From: Magicicada septendecula
Lineage: Eukaryota > Arthropoda > Insecta > Hemiptera > Cicadidae
Length of the DNA stretch: 64,000 bases
Reading direction: 5' to 3'
Assembly (NCBI GenBank): GCA_034769895.1
Contig: CM068373.1
Location: 441,496,731-441,560,730, forward strand
The position numbers and the translations under genes were made by a program. The stretch's first letter is position 1. Each line of letters begins with the position of its first letter. The notes under the pieces were generated by a model. That model did no database searches. It was given only the letters and a program-made list of their open reading frames with translations, and was not told the DNA's origin. This document shows, in pieces, positions 49,330 through 60,970 of this stretch.

Positions 49330-52300
49330 TCCTTTGTAAGTAACTCAATGAGTTTCCTGCAGGTCTCCCATGTAATATCTTCAAATAAATATATTGTAAA
49401 ATTTTACAAGTAGATTATACCTACCGCACGTTTTACAGAAATTATTCTGTATCTTCAGAGGTTTGTTTGAACTGTAATTGAATATTTCGCTTACACTCTG
49501 AAATTCCAGAATAATTTCTGTGAAATGTGCGTCTGGTGAAAATAAACCTACTTGCAGTGTATTTGTGTGTGTATCACAAAACTACACTTTTCGATGCACA
49601 TATCTAAATTGGTCTCATAAATATCTTGACCCTAGCTTGGTGTGGTTTGTGCATGATTGGTTCTACCAATAACACAATAACTGCACAGGTGTTTGGTACA
49701 TGTGAGTTTACCTTGAAAACATTCATTCTCTACTTCACTTTATTTTCAAAAAAGTATTTCTGTGATGTTATTTTCATTATTCAAAATTGATAAGAGACTT
49801 ACAAAATCAAACGCTTAATACATTACAATACTTAAAACAAGTTCAAAAATACTAACCCCTTTGTAAAATCTTCCCTTATTTCCTTGATCTTGTTATTCTT
49901 TTCTCTTCTACCCTGTAAATAATAAGCATAGGCATATAAATGACTTTGTAACTTAAAATTTTTACTTCCTTGGTCTATGAAATATAATCATCAATTTTAT
50001 GTTACTTGGTTTGAGACAAGTACCTGTTTACCAAGTGTTCCTACTGCCAAGAAATGCTTACAAGTTTTTGCATTGAAGTAATGAAAAATTCACCCGGTAA
50101 AACACATGTGTTTATATATTAGTTAGTGTTTTTAAATTTCTAAGCAACCTACTCAGATATAGCACAAAGTATTAATGTAACATGTTTAGTATTATACTTT
50201 TACGATGCTGAAGTGGAATGCTGTGAATACGAGGAATGAAGTGGAATACGATTATACTATGAATGCTGAATTGGAAATGCAAAGACAGACAAATAAATTA
50301 AAAGAATATTTAAAGCGCATTAAAAAAAGAGGGGAAGGACAGAAACTGATAACAATTGAGCTCAGTTGTGAATTAGCATCATACTAAACAAAGCACCTTT
50401 TTATGTGACAACAATGTTTTAACAATGATAGGGAATAATAATGACAATGAGAATGGTGGTAACTAATAAAATATAGTTGTCACTTCAAAATGTGTTGTTA
50501 TTAAAGATTCTGACCATGAAAATCTACAAGTAAAAAGACAGTATACTTGTATTTGAAATTCCACTGTCAAAACAAGTCAGCACAATTATTTTTCTAAGAT
50601 TGTCAAGGGAAGGGGGGGAGTGGATTTCTGAAATATATGAAAAACTTTACCAAAGATATTAGTTATAAATTACTGAGTTAACACATTTATACAATATTAG
50701 TAAATGTAGTGTACATGTTTACTGATGTTAAAAATGTTAATTCTTTTTGGGTTGTGTCCATACGGTGTTAAGACCTTTAAATATAACTCATGGGACGTGC
50801 ATTCATTTGTATTACTACTGTTATATTTTCATTTCGGTTTAGTCGTCAAAAAAGGTTTTAGTACTGATATATATGCATACAGTACTGACATGCCTGATGG
50901 CATACAGTGTTTTCTAATTTAAGTTTTTTATAAACAGAATCACTTTATACATAAACATCTGTCTGTGTTTATTTTGAAAGTGGCATCTAATACATTTCAC
51001 TGGCATGTAAATTTGTCGTCTCTTTATTAAAATGTTGTACTACTGAAAGACAACATCCTATTTATACTGGAGGGTTCTGAATCTGAAAGTGACCTTGATA
51101 ATTCTTATATGGATCACGATCATTTACCCTGAGAATTTTTATTTGGAAATTGCTCGTTGAGCAATTATTATCATCTGAAAATACGTGTACATATTAATGA
51201 CATTTTCAATAAGGATATGTCCGAATTTTCATTTCAAATTTAATATCTAAAAAGTGAAATGAAATATAGTGCCAGGAAAATAAGATGAATTGTCCAGTTT
51301 GCAAACAGTATGAAGTTCAACTGTTTGTATGTAGTTCACATTTATAGCAGACTTCATTTAATTCCAGTTTAATTGCAAAGTCATGGAAATTCATAAGTTA
51401 AGAAATAAAAAAAAAATTATATACACTGTACTGTACAGACTTAATGAAGATGATAAAATAAAAACAAAGTTTCAGGACGATCTAACAGTAGTGTTGAGGA
51501 GATTAAAAGAGGATCTTAATTTTATAAAGATTTTATAATTTAAGATTATAATATAATATAATATAATATAAGATTCATAGCAGGAGATTTTAACAGTGGG
51601 AAATAACAACATTGAGTATACAAACAATGATAGGAGTATATGAAGATACCACTAGAAATAATAATGGAAAAAAATATTAGACTATAGTCTGATGAATAAT
51701 CTGATAATTAATCACTAACAAAAGGTTAACTTAAATAACTAGACGAGTCTGTAACTTAAAACACACACACGCACTCTCTCATAGAAGGTAACAATAAAGG
51801 AATGATACAGGACACACAAGTACAAAGGGGATCAGAAATAAGCAGTGATAACAGCGGTTAAAGAAAAGAATGGAAATCAAACCAGTAACAGAAAACAATG
51901 TAAGGGATCCATAAAATCATAACATGTTAAGAGACAAGAATATACAAAAAATTAAGAAATTGTATTAAACAATTGGAAAACAGAAAGAATAACAGTTCAC
52001 CTTTATGTAATGGATGTAGAACTGTTTCAGACTAATGTGTACAGAAAAGACTTCCAATCAATCGATCAATCCATCTGTACACATTGTGCATCTGTGATTA
52101 CAGACCATTGTGTACAACTCTGGAGTCAAGATGCTTCACCCAAACTTCAATCTTGATGTACTGATAGAAAAAGGCTATTAAACCACTATACTACAAAGGC
52201 AAGGAAAACCTACTTCTTAAAGCTGCCAAACAATTATTAAATCCAAATGATTTGTTATTGTCCCGACAGAAATTATGTCAACATATATTTGAATTTGAAT

Positions 52301-52394
52301 CAAATATCTTTTGAGAATCAAATAATACACAAAAAATAAGAAAAATGAGAAACTCACAAAAAAGGAAATTATGAAATGTATATTTTAAAATAAG
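45883..52394. other. AT-rich intergenic/intronic DNA
   Basis: About 6.5 kb without a gene I can support. It contains the CA microsatellite listed separately and an AATAT run near 51545-51570. One possible tiny minus-strand terminal exon lies at 47209-47253: a good acceptor TTGTTTTCAG, then DVVNFTYIYKLEG and a stop. If real it could be the end of a minus-strand gene such as that at 60971-64000, with a 3' UTR to about 46250. Evidence is splice signal only. Confidence 0.35.
49254..49328 (+). repeat. (AC)n microsatellite
   Basis: About 75 bp of pure AC dinucleotides. Confidence 0.95.
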
Positions 52395-52690
52395 CCTTTT
52401 ACTAGAGATGGGTCAATACCAGTTTTTCTCGATACTCGATACATGATTTTTTCTGGATACTCGATACTTCCGATACTCGATACCGTCAACATTTCTAGTT
52501 TCAATAAATAGATTAAAAATAAAAAGTTGAGAGAACTGTACAATATCAATTAAATTAATTAAGTGTACATATTTAATGAGACAAAATGTAATATCATCAG
52601 TATAATTATTTAAATTATTTTTAAGCTTTACATTAAAATTAAAATGAGTTTTTGAAACAGTCCACTTTTACAAGTTTTTGTTCAAAAATA

Positions 52691-53026
52691 CTAGCATATT
52701 CTCACTCTTTCAGGGTCAAGTCTACTTCTTTTTCTGTCACATATGAGACCTGCTATGCTAAATAGTCTTTCAGAGAAAACTGTTGCTGGTGGTATACACA
52801 AATATTTTATAGCTAATTTTTTTAGTTTTGAAAATTTTGAATTTGTTTTCCAGTAATCTAATGCACTAGAAAGAGGAGGTGACAAATTGTCTTTGAGATA
52901 TGCAGTGATTTCTTCCTGGGAACTGTTAACTGGCAGTGAATTTGACACATCATTATATTCTTGCATAATGTTACTGTACAGATACCACATTCCTGGCAAT
53001 TTATCGGGCTTTGAAGTATGTGACAT
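52691..53026 (-). pseudogene. hAT transposase second exon (dimerisation domain)
   Basis: Begins after acceptor TTTTATTTTAG at 53027. Encodes SHTSKPDKLPGMWYLYSNIM, YWKTNSKFSKLKKLAIKYLC, IPPATVFSERLFSIAGLICD and RKRSRLDPERV. This is the hAT C-terminal dimerisation domain. The last residues need a one-base shift (to LVFLNKNL), so the end has a frameshift. Confidence 0.8.
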
Positions 53027-53130
53027 CTAAAATAAAAGAAAAAGTTCGTGAATGATCGATTTTTACGAGTACGTCAGTATTACATGACTATTCCCACATA
53101 TCTGAAAATCTGGAATAAAAAATTAAAAAT

Positions 53131-54644
53131 CTTACCTCATCATTTTTGGATGCAGGACATTCCTGTTGGTTAGCAAGGTCCACCAATCGGTCTTTAGCAG
53201 AATTGAGAGCACTGGGACTGCGAAAAACTCGTCCTTTTAAGTGGGGATCCAACAGCGTTGCAATGGAACATATTTCATTGTCTTCAATGGATTTATACCT
53301 CACGTTTATTTCATCCAGCAATGATTGTCGAACAATCGCAATTCCCGATCCACTTTCTGACGGCTTTTCCAGTTCAGAAATAACACTGTTCACAATGGGG
53401 ATTATTTCGGACACTGACACTGAGGATGAACATACGGCGAGTGTTGCTTGATTGAAAATATTTAATGTGTCAATCAGTAAATTAATAAGATCCCGTTGCG
53501 ATACTGTAAGATTCACTGGTAAGGAGAGATCAGAGGATGCAAAAACTATGGCCCTCTTTTGCTGTTGAAGTCTTTGTAGCATATGTAGAGTTGAATTCCA
53601 TCGCGTAGGTTCATCATGAATCAAGCGATGTTGTGGTAGAGAAAGATGCTTCTGTGTGGCTTTGAGAATCTTGGCGGATTTTGAGAAGTGTTTGAAACTC
53701 CCAACTAGTTTCCTGCACGACGAAATGAGACTTTGAATACTTTTTGAAGTGAAAAGTCCATGCTTCAAAACAAGTTAGAATGTATGAGCTAGACACGACA
53801 GGTGGGGAAAGTTTCCTAACATCATAGCATTTACAACACTGTGACCGTTATCATGAATCACGGCCATTAATTTATCAATTAAACCCCAAGCTTCTAAAGT
53901 TTTCTTTAAAAAATTTGCAATATTTTCACCAGTGTGGTGGCTCACTTCTTCAAATGGTATCACTTCAATGCAAATATGTTTAAGATTATAGTCCAGGTCC
54001 ACAAAATGAATGGTGACACTTAAATAATCGTCGCAGGCTGTTGATGTCCACATATCCGTCGTAACAGCTATGCTATTCGCATTTTGTAGTAGCTCATTTT
54101 TTACTCTTCTTTCTACTTCTTCGTACAGTTCTGGAATGATTTGATTAGATATGTGCTTACGAGTAGGCATAGTATATCTAGGTTCAAGGTACTTAATCAA
54201 CTCCTTAAATCCTTGATCCTCAACAATGCTGAATGGTTGGTTATCTTTGCATACCATTGTTGCAATTTTTCTGGTAATTGTCTTCAACCGACTATTACCT
54301 GGTTTAAATGCAGATTTATTGTCCATAAATGATTTACGTGTAGGTTGAGAGAATGATGATGATGATGATGATGATATCGATGCCGTCGATAATGAGGATG
54401 ACTGTGAAAGCAGAGTCGCAGGCTCATCTACTGTTACTTCTTCAGGAGTTAAATTTCCACTTCCGCAGAATTTTGTATTAAGAGGTTCTGAAAAAGCAAT
54501 TTTATGCGCTGATGTGACATGTTTTTTTAGGTTACTAGTGTTGTGAGATTTTCCACCACGCGAAAAACTCTTTTTACAAATGCGGCAAATGGCGCGATTA
54601 TCACAATGAGGGTCTATTTGAAAATAGTTCCACACTTCACTCAT
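53131..54644 (-). pseudogene. hAT transposase first exon (BED finger and catalytic core)
   Basis: Start ATG at 54644 (MSEVWNYFQIDPHCDNRAIC). A BED-type zinc finger is visible as CRICKKSF ... HVTSAH (residues about 20-50). A Ser-rich linker (SSSSSS from an ATG-type DNA repeat near 54355) follows, then the catalytic fold with AVTTDMWTSTACDDYLSVTI, VIHDNGHSVVNAM, LSCLAHTF, RWNSTLHMLQRL and IATLLDPHLKG. A single in-frame stop at 53775-53777 breaks it. Donor GAG|GTAAGA near 53131 joins the second exon. It resembles ZBED1/hAT-Ac proteins. With one stop and one frameshift in about 640 codons it is young. Confidence 0.85.
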
Positions 54645-54858
54645 ATTGAATGAAAAAAAATATATAAATTATAAATATAATATGGTGCCACAAAACACAA
54701 AGTCTTCTGTCATGTGGAGGTAGCAACTGACTGCCGGCATGCAAACTTATTTTAAAAACATACCAAAATAGATTGCTTATGATTGAAAGCTCTAATTTGA
54801 TTTGTCAAAAATTTCTTGTAGGCGGAGTTTCATTTTTCCCACAACTCAACATGGAATT

Positions 54859-54888
54859 AGTCACGTACTATTGGACTAGTACGTGACT
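54859..54888. repeat. 12 bp perfect hairpin in hAT 5' region
   Basis: AGTCACGTACTA, loop TTGGAC, TAGTACGTGACT. It lies just upstream of the transposase ATG (minus strand), so it could be a regulatory or binding site or a trace of a small insertion. Confidence 0.6.
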
Positions 54889-55090
54889 TTAAGAGGAAAC
54901 CTAGGCTCAGACATCCTGTCTCCAACTTTTATGGTAGGTCGGAAATATTTCTAAAGAAATATTTATAGCTTGCAGTGAGGTAAGATGCTCGGGTGTACGG
55001 TGAATAAGCAGGAATTGAAAGAAGGTTCTTCCTGACCATATCTCCATCTTTATTTCTACTGTTTACGATTCAATCACATATAGGGCAATA

Positions 55091-55310
55091 CAGTGAAACC
55101 TCGTTAACACGTTCCTCATTAGTACATTTTATTGCTTATCACGTAATTTTCAAGGCCAACGGGCAGGCGAGGGTTGCGACATAACAGGTAGCGCAACTTC
55201 GCTCGTCAAGCTGGTAAATACTGTACTGCATTTTTCAGTAGTACGTTTTCCCGCTTTTGACGTCCAAAATTTTCAGTCCCTTCAAAAACGTACTAACGAG
55301 GTTCCACTAG
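55091..55310. mobile_element. pogo/Tigger-like MITE in the hAT
   Basis: Ends CAGTGAAACCTCGTTA and, reversed, TAGTGGAACCTCGTTA. TA precedes the left end. About 220 bp without coding. CAGT..AACCTCG ends and TA flanks are typical of pogo/Tigger-derived MITEs. Confidence 0.65.
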
Positions 55311-55510
55311 TCAACATCTTTCTATAAGCAAACTGCTACTGATATTGCAGATTTTTTGTATGAAATTTCTCAAAAATTTCTAATTACAATTTATGTAGAA
55401 ACATAAGTATCGAAAAAGTATCGAGCGAGTTTTCTGAAGTATCGCTCGATGTCGATACCATGCAAGTATCGAGAGTATCGAGGTATCGAGGACCCATCCC
55501 TACCTTTTAC

Positions 55511-58500
55511 GTATGTTTTCAATGTACATATGTTTTTATATCTTATAATTTAGTGTTCACTCACTTTCAGTTCACATCATTAACGATTCTAACAGCAAAT
55601 TCTGTTACTAGCTAACACCAGATTCCAATGAACTCGAAATTAAAATGAACAAAGAGAACTTAGAAATTGCTTATAGATTACACAATATTCTGAAACTAAA
55701 TCATTTGTTGTGCACATATGTACATACGTATAATGAATGACACATTTCTTACTCCCACTACTCTCTTCTAAACTATTTTATATTTATTAAATACAATGGA
55801 CGCAAGATGTTAGTGTACTTGTGATTCAAACTCTCTGAATAAAATCCATATGGTAAATGTGTGCTATTATTAAATAAGTATCACTATTCCTTGCATGCAA
55901 ATATAATTAACATAAAAACAAACTGAAAATACATACTGAGATAATAACTGCGCTCTGTTACTAGCTACTTTCTTCAGAAAAACATGACTGTTCTTCTACG
56001 GAGAGGGGTTATCAGGAAAACTTGACATTCATTCCTGCAATTTTGTTACACTTTCTAACATAAATGCTGTATTCATTTTTACTAAATTAGCAACAGCATG
56101 TTTCTTTAACACAGTTTATGACTGAAGACCATATGGACTATTGTTCTTTTCAATTTTAATTTATCAGATATAATTTATACTTCATCTAAAAGTTAACTTT
56201 GAGAATTTTAATTGCATACACACTTGCCTAAATAAAATAAAGAGATAACAGAAAAAAATGGTTTCCAACATGATTACTGGATTTAATCACTTAAAGCCCA
56301 AAGTGTACAATGAAGTGTTTGATGTTAGTAATTTTACATATATGACCATACACGAGATAATATGAGCCTACTCTCGTTTTCAGAAAAGTTGAATAATTAA
56401 TGATTACATGAAATTATTCATAGGGACCCTGAACCAAGTTTGAAGGCCAAACACTTCTCATATTTATTTTCTGTTTAATTTCTGATTCATTTATATTAAT
56501 TTAAGGAAAGATAAGATAATGATAGCTCTATAAAGCCATTGGTAGAAGAGACATGGGTCCTCCGAGGATGAGTGGGTGCCGGAACAGGTTTCTATAACCT
56601 AATCCTTGAAGAGAAGAAGACTGTTTTGTCAAATATAAATGAAAACGACCACTAAAATTTTGTTATTTGCACATACTACCATTTAATAGCGTACAAAAAT
56701 AAAGCTTCACATTCTTCTATGCTAAGTTAGAACTAATTGTTTCAAACAAATTAAGCTTTTGCTATCTTTATGGTTACAGTTACATCTACACACATATATG
56801 AGTTATCATAAGAAAGTTCATGCAATTTTGTTTATGCCAAAATCATATCTTACTGTCTACTGCAAAGTAATTTCAATCAGATGTAACATAATAATGCCAA
56901 TGTTTTGGCAGCTCTAAAACAATTTGGAAATGTACTTTTTGTATTATCTTGAGCTCACTCAATGTATTTTGTTTTACTTCTGCAACGGTTGCAAAAACTG
57001 TCCTGTTGTTTCTTTTATTTTGGGGGGGGGGGGGCAAGGAAATTATCACGTGGAGACATACCTGGCGAATACAGGACAGAATTTTTTTTTTGCACAAAAT
57101 TCTTGAACAAGCAATGGCATATTGTCTGTACACAATTCCTGTAAATTATTCTTCCATAAATCTGGCCATTTTCTAAGAATATCTTCTTGCATATGGCATA
57201 AAATACCCAAATAGTACTCACTATTGCCTTCACCATCTACTGATAAAACACAATACCACAATAATTGTCCTCTCACTATCTCGATCTTCTTTTAATCAAT
57301 CCATGCCTGTGTTTGAAACTTGCACCATTTTAACAGTTTACCATTTGTAAACTGCTCCTTCATGAATGAGATTCATAAAAAAAAACATTCTTTCTGCAAC
57401 AATTTCACCGTGCTCAAGCAATATACCTTTCTTTATATAAAATTTTATGAATTCCTTCAATATCATACTATGGAACATTAAAAACCAAATTGTCATGTAC
57501 ACCAAAATACAACTTCCAAGTCATCAAATCTGTAACTTAAACATCCAATATGGTTAAAAACTTAGATAATAATTATTACACACGGGTGTACAATATCACA
57601 AAACATAGTTCTGAATTCGATGTTTTTAGTGCACGAAATTCAAAAATGGCAAACATTTTTTAAACAAACCTTGTACATGTACAGGATAGTCACAACACGT
57701 TTTGTTTTCATGGTTGTTGTGTTTTATATCTCTAAATATGTATGTTTAAAAATTAGCCAACCTTATTATTTTTCTCAGAAGAATAGTTGGACATGAGGAG
57801 CAACACTCAGCATAGTCCAGCAGTACTAACTTGTGCACATATACAATTTGTTGTAACTTTACAAAGTTAAGTCAGTTGAAACTGGTAGCTGTGTGCATTT
57901 ATATGAAATGTATTATCACCTTTTTGTGTGCAATAACAGAATGTGCTGAACAATCCCAGTTGCTGGTAAACTTGACAAAAGCTTGAAGATGCCAAAAGTA
58001 CAACAATTTGTAAGATACAAATATCGTTTGTCAACTACACAAATTAAATAACTGTATAACTGGTTTCAAATGGCCGAAATTCCATCAACAGTGGCCAGAG
58101 TCACTGGAGGTGAGCCACACTACTACACAATTTCCCCACTTTCTGTATAATAACCTATCCAGAAAACATTGCACTAGTGCTCTGTATAAGAAGTCCTAAA
58201 TTATAAACCTATTACCAATGTACTTGATATCCTAAATTTGTTCCATAAAAGACTGTATTGTTTCAAAACCTGCTACAGAATCAAAGCTGTGGAATAGCAG
58301 TTTGGTCTATAGACGTTTTTCACAATGACTTTGATGACAGCATGCACAAAAGCACAGTAGTCCAACTCATAGCCAGCTTAACCATCTGAGCTGCTATTTA
58401 CACTAATAGTAGGAGGTCAAAGAATTCAGTTGCCTTTGACAAAATATGCAGTGTGATCAGTGACAGGAATTCCTGATAACATTAGGATTAGCAACTGTTC

Positions 58501-58688
58501 TACATTCATCACTTTATCTGATGATTTATGCTGAGAGACAGCAAAATTTGTACCAACCTACTTCCATATAAACAGAAAGGGGCCTACCTTGATGTTACAC
58601 AGCACATGTTGGAGTGCACCAACAACGCCTGAAGGTGGTGATAAATTGTGATGAATCTTGAATGTAACAAAGTAAACAGATATCAAAG
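55511..58688. other. AT-rich DNA without recognised genes
   Basis: No ORF here shows domain similarity that I can support. The overlapping small frames around 56870-57280 arise from a low-complexity stretch with a run of 13 G (57022-57034). Nothing else stands out. Confidence 0.5.
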
Positions 58689-58691
58689 TAA

Positions 58692-59839
58692 GGCCTCTTT
58701 CACACTATCAGGGTTTCTGCCACCCGGAAACCTGCCGGGAGTATTGCCGGACAGAGACAACTTGTGTGTGCTCTTCACACTACACGACATTCATCCGGCT
58801 ATTTTGCCAGATGTTGCCATCAGTTCTGCTGCCATGGACAGAAGTCAGAAAATATGTGATTTATATTACAAAAATTTCTGTAATTTTTTGGAAATTTAAA
58901 GAGAATAAACAGAAGAAAATATAATTGACAGATAAAAAGAAATCAAGAGAAATTATGTTTTTATTATTTGAACGTAATATGAATTCAAAAAATATAAAAG
59001 AAGAGTAACAAAAATTGCTTAAAAAGAGCTGCTGAAAGTGATTGAATAACCTTTCTTTAAAAATCAAAAAACATTTTTAAAAACCAACTTTAAATATCAA
59101 TATCTGATAAATATGTTAAGGCCGAATCACAGCTAGTGAAGGTGTCATTATTGGAGTTCTGTTTGTTACCGATGTAGATAAACTGGAATCACCCGGTGTG
59201 GTGGGGAAGTTCTGAGCTTCAGTGTGAACAGGGTGGGAAGTCTGGAATGAAAATTTGGGATGAATGCTGCTGAGATGACACATGACTGATTACGGGTTCA
59301 TCACGTGCTTGAGGCTGGTAAAACTGACATAATTGTGTGGATGAATGAGGATACTGGTAGAAATTAGGAGAGTTTACTTGAGAAATATCATTTTGGTAAC
59401 TGGGCGCTCCTTGAATGTTCAAACCTTGTCTAGGAAAAAGAACAGCCACAAAACAGGATTTTCGTGAACCAAACTTATTAATTTGTCGACATCGATGTCG
59501 AACTGACTCATCTTTAAACACTTTAATATATACTGTACAGCAGGAACTGAAGAGCAAAAACTAGCACTGCTACACTGTCTAGGTCGCCTGACGAACTGTC
59601 CGGTAGTAGACTGTTGGAAATTGTGAAAGCGTCAATGGTGCGCAGTAGGCTACTGGCAAACTACCGGATTTTTCTCTCTCCGGCGACCGGAAGATTGTAG
59701 TGGCAGTCCGGCGAGTCATTAGGTCTCGGATGGCAAAACTCCCGGATGTTCGTAATGTGAACGTGCTCACGCCCCTCCATTTGTCTCGCTGCCGTCAGGT
59801 TCCCGGACGGCAAAAAACCTGATAGTGTGAAAAGAGGCC
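58692..59839 (-). mobile_element. PIF/Harbinger-like non-autonomous element
   Basis: Terminal repeats GGCCTCTTTCACACTATCAG and, reversed, GGCCTCTTTTCACACTATCA are flanked by TAA at 58689-58691 and 59840-59842. Three-base TWA duplications and GGCC/GGGC-starting repeats with sub-terminal CCGG-rich copies are Harbinger features. No DDE transposase is present. A minus-strand ORF remains. Confidence 0.75.
59219..59557 (-). pseudogene. Fragment of a Harbinger accessory protein (uncertain)
   Basis: A minus-strand frame of 112 codons, Gln/Ser/Pro/Tyr-rich (YQNDISQVNSPNFYQYPHSS). Harbinger elements encode a second Myb/MADF-type protein whose C-terminal part is often polar and Q/Y-rich. The DNA-binding domain is missing, so the assignment rests on position in the element and composition only. 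Confidence 0.35.
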
Positions 59840-59842
59840 TAA

Positions 59843-60970
59843 ATCCAGTAAAAAAAACTGATTACTTTTCCAGACTGTTGCGTAAGTGCGCAGTATTCTA
59901 AAGACATTTACTTTAATCTTCTTGACATTCTTTAGTTGCAAAAGACCAGGAGTTCTTTTGTTGGATGCACAGGAGTCAGCTGCAACTGGCATCTGTTATC
60001 ATGGCAATACCCCTATGCATTCTTTACACCTGATTTAGGATTTCTTACCCATGCAAAGAAATCCTAAACGGGTACCCATTTATCCTTGTGGTTCTAGTAT
60101 TTTTCCAAGCTAAAAATGCCACTGATGTGTCCAAAATTTGAGGGCCGAGAGAAAACATATGAAGAATGAAACAGCACAGCTGGTAGCCATACCAAAACAG
60201 GGCTCAAAAAATGTTTTCAGAAGTATAACTACTACGCTAAGAGAGTGGTGTCACAAGGGAACTACTTGAAAGAGATTACTGATTTGAAGCCAACATACAA
60301 GCTATTTTTCCTCCTCACCTACAACTGGATATTCATTGAACAGATCTTGTATTCATTTATTTTTGTTGAAGTTATTATTACTATTATCATTATCATCAAC
60401 CTCCGTTATTCTTTACTCCAGTAAATTAAAGTAATAAAATTCAGCTTTTCCATATGGATGCAAAGATTTGTTATATTCCGTGTAATTAAGTTTTGGCATG
60501 TGTATAATTTTTTGTTAAGAAACATGCATACAATAATATTTTGTTTTTGACTAACAACAATTTCATGATGTTTTACACGGGATGTCAGATTTTTTACAAA
60601 TACACAACCTTTTTTCCGGATATGCAGACTTATTGTCAATGGCTAAAATAAACTTCAGAAAAAAGTCTCAAGCGATTTTTAAAAATCAGTATTCAATTAA
60701 TGAAAATACATCCATACAAGGTCCTTCTTATTCTTTCTTCAAGTGTATTGTAAAAGTATACTAAAAGTCTTACCTATATATTCACTTCTTAAATTTATTA
60801 CACATTCATATCATGTGTATTGTTAATGCTCCTTCAATACAAAACATACGTGCAAATTTTTATAACAAAAAGTATTAAACTAGTAACTTTTATAATAAAG
60901 GTAATAGACTATAAAAGTAATAACAACACATGCAGTCAGAAAAGACAGATAGAGATAAAATCAAACTTAC
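59843..60970. other. Probable intron downstream of the large exon
   Basis: Starts (minus strand) with the donor GTAAGT at 60970. No following exon could be fixed. A minus-strand frame at 59990-59910 (MPVAADSCASNKRTPGLLQ) after a weak AG is a possible exon, but the phases do not agree in an obvious way. A 13 bp hairpin is listed separately. Confidence 0.4.
60034..60068. repeat. 13 bp perfect hairpin
   Basis: TTTAGGATTTCTT, 9-base loop, AAGAAATCCTAAA. It is isolated, with no element ends recognised around it. Confidence 0.6.

Larger units (their letters stand above)
52403..55502 (-). mobile_element. hAT transposon, almost complete, with exact target duplication
   Basis: Flanked by CCTTTTAC at 52395-52402 and 55503-55510. 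Ends are TAGAGATGGGTC and, reversed, TAGGGATGGGTC. Sub-terminal regions on both sides are full of CGATACTCGATAC-type repeats, which in hAT elements are transposase binding sites. It is 3.1 kb with a full-length transposase on the minus strand, so it is a recently active family. A pogo-like MITE lies in its 5' non-coding part. Confidence 0.92.

Noticed and set aside
56873..57276. Five overlapping frames around the G-run
   Set aside because: They overlap on both strands around a low-complexity G tract and none has a recognisable domain or splice context.
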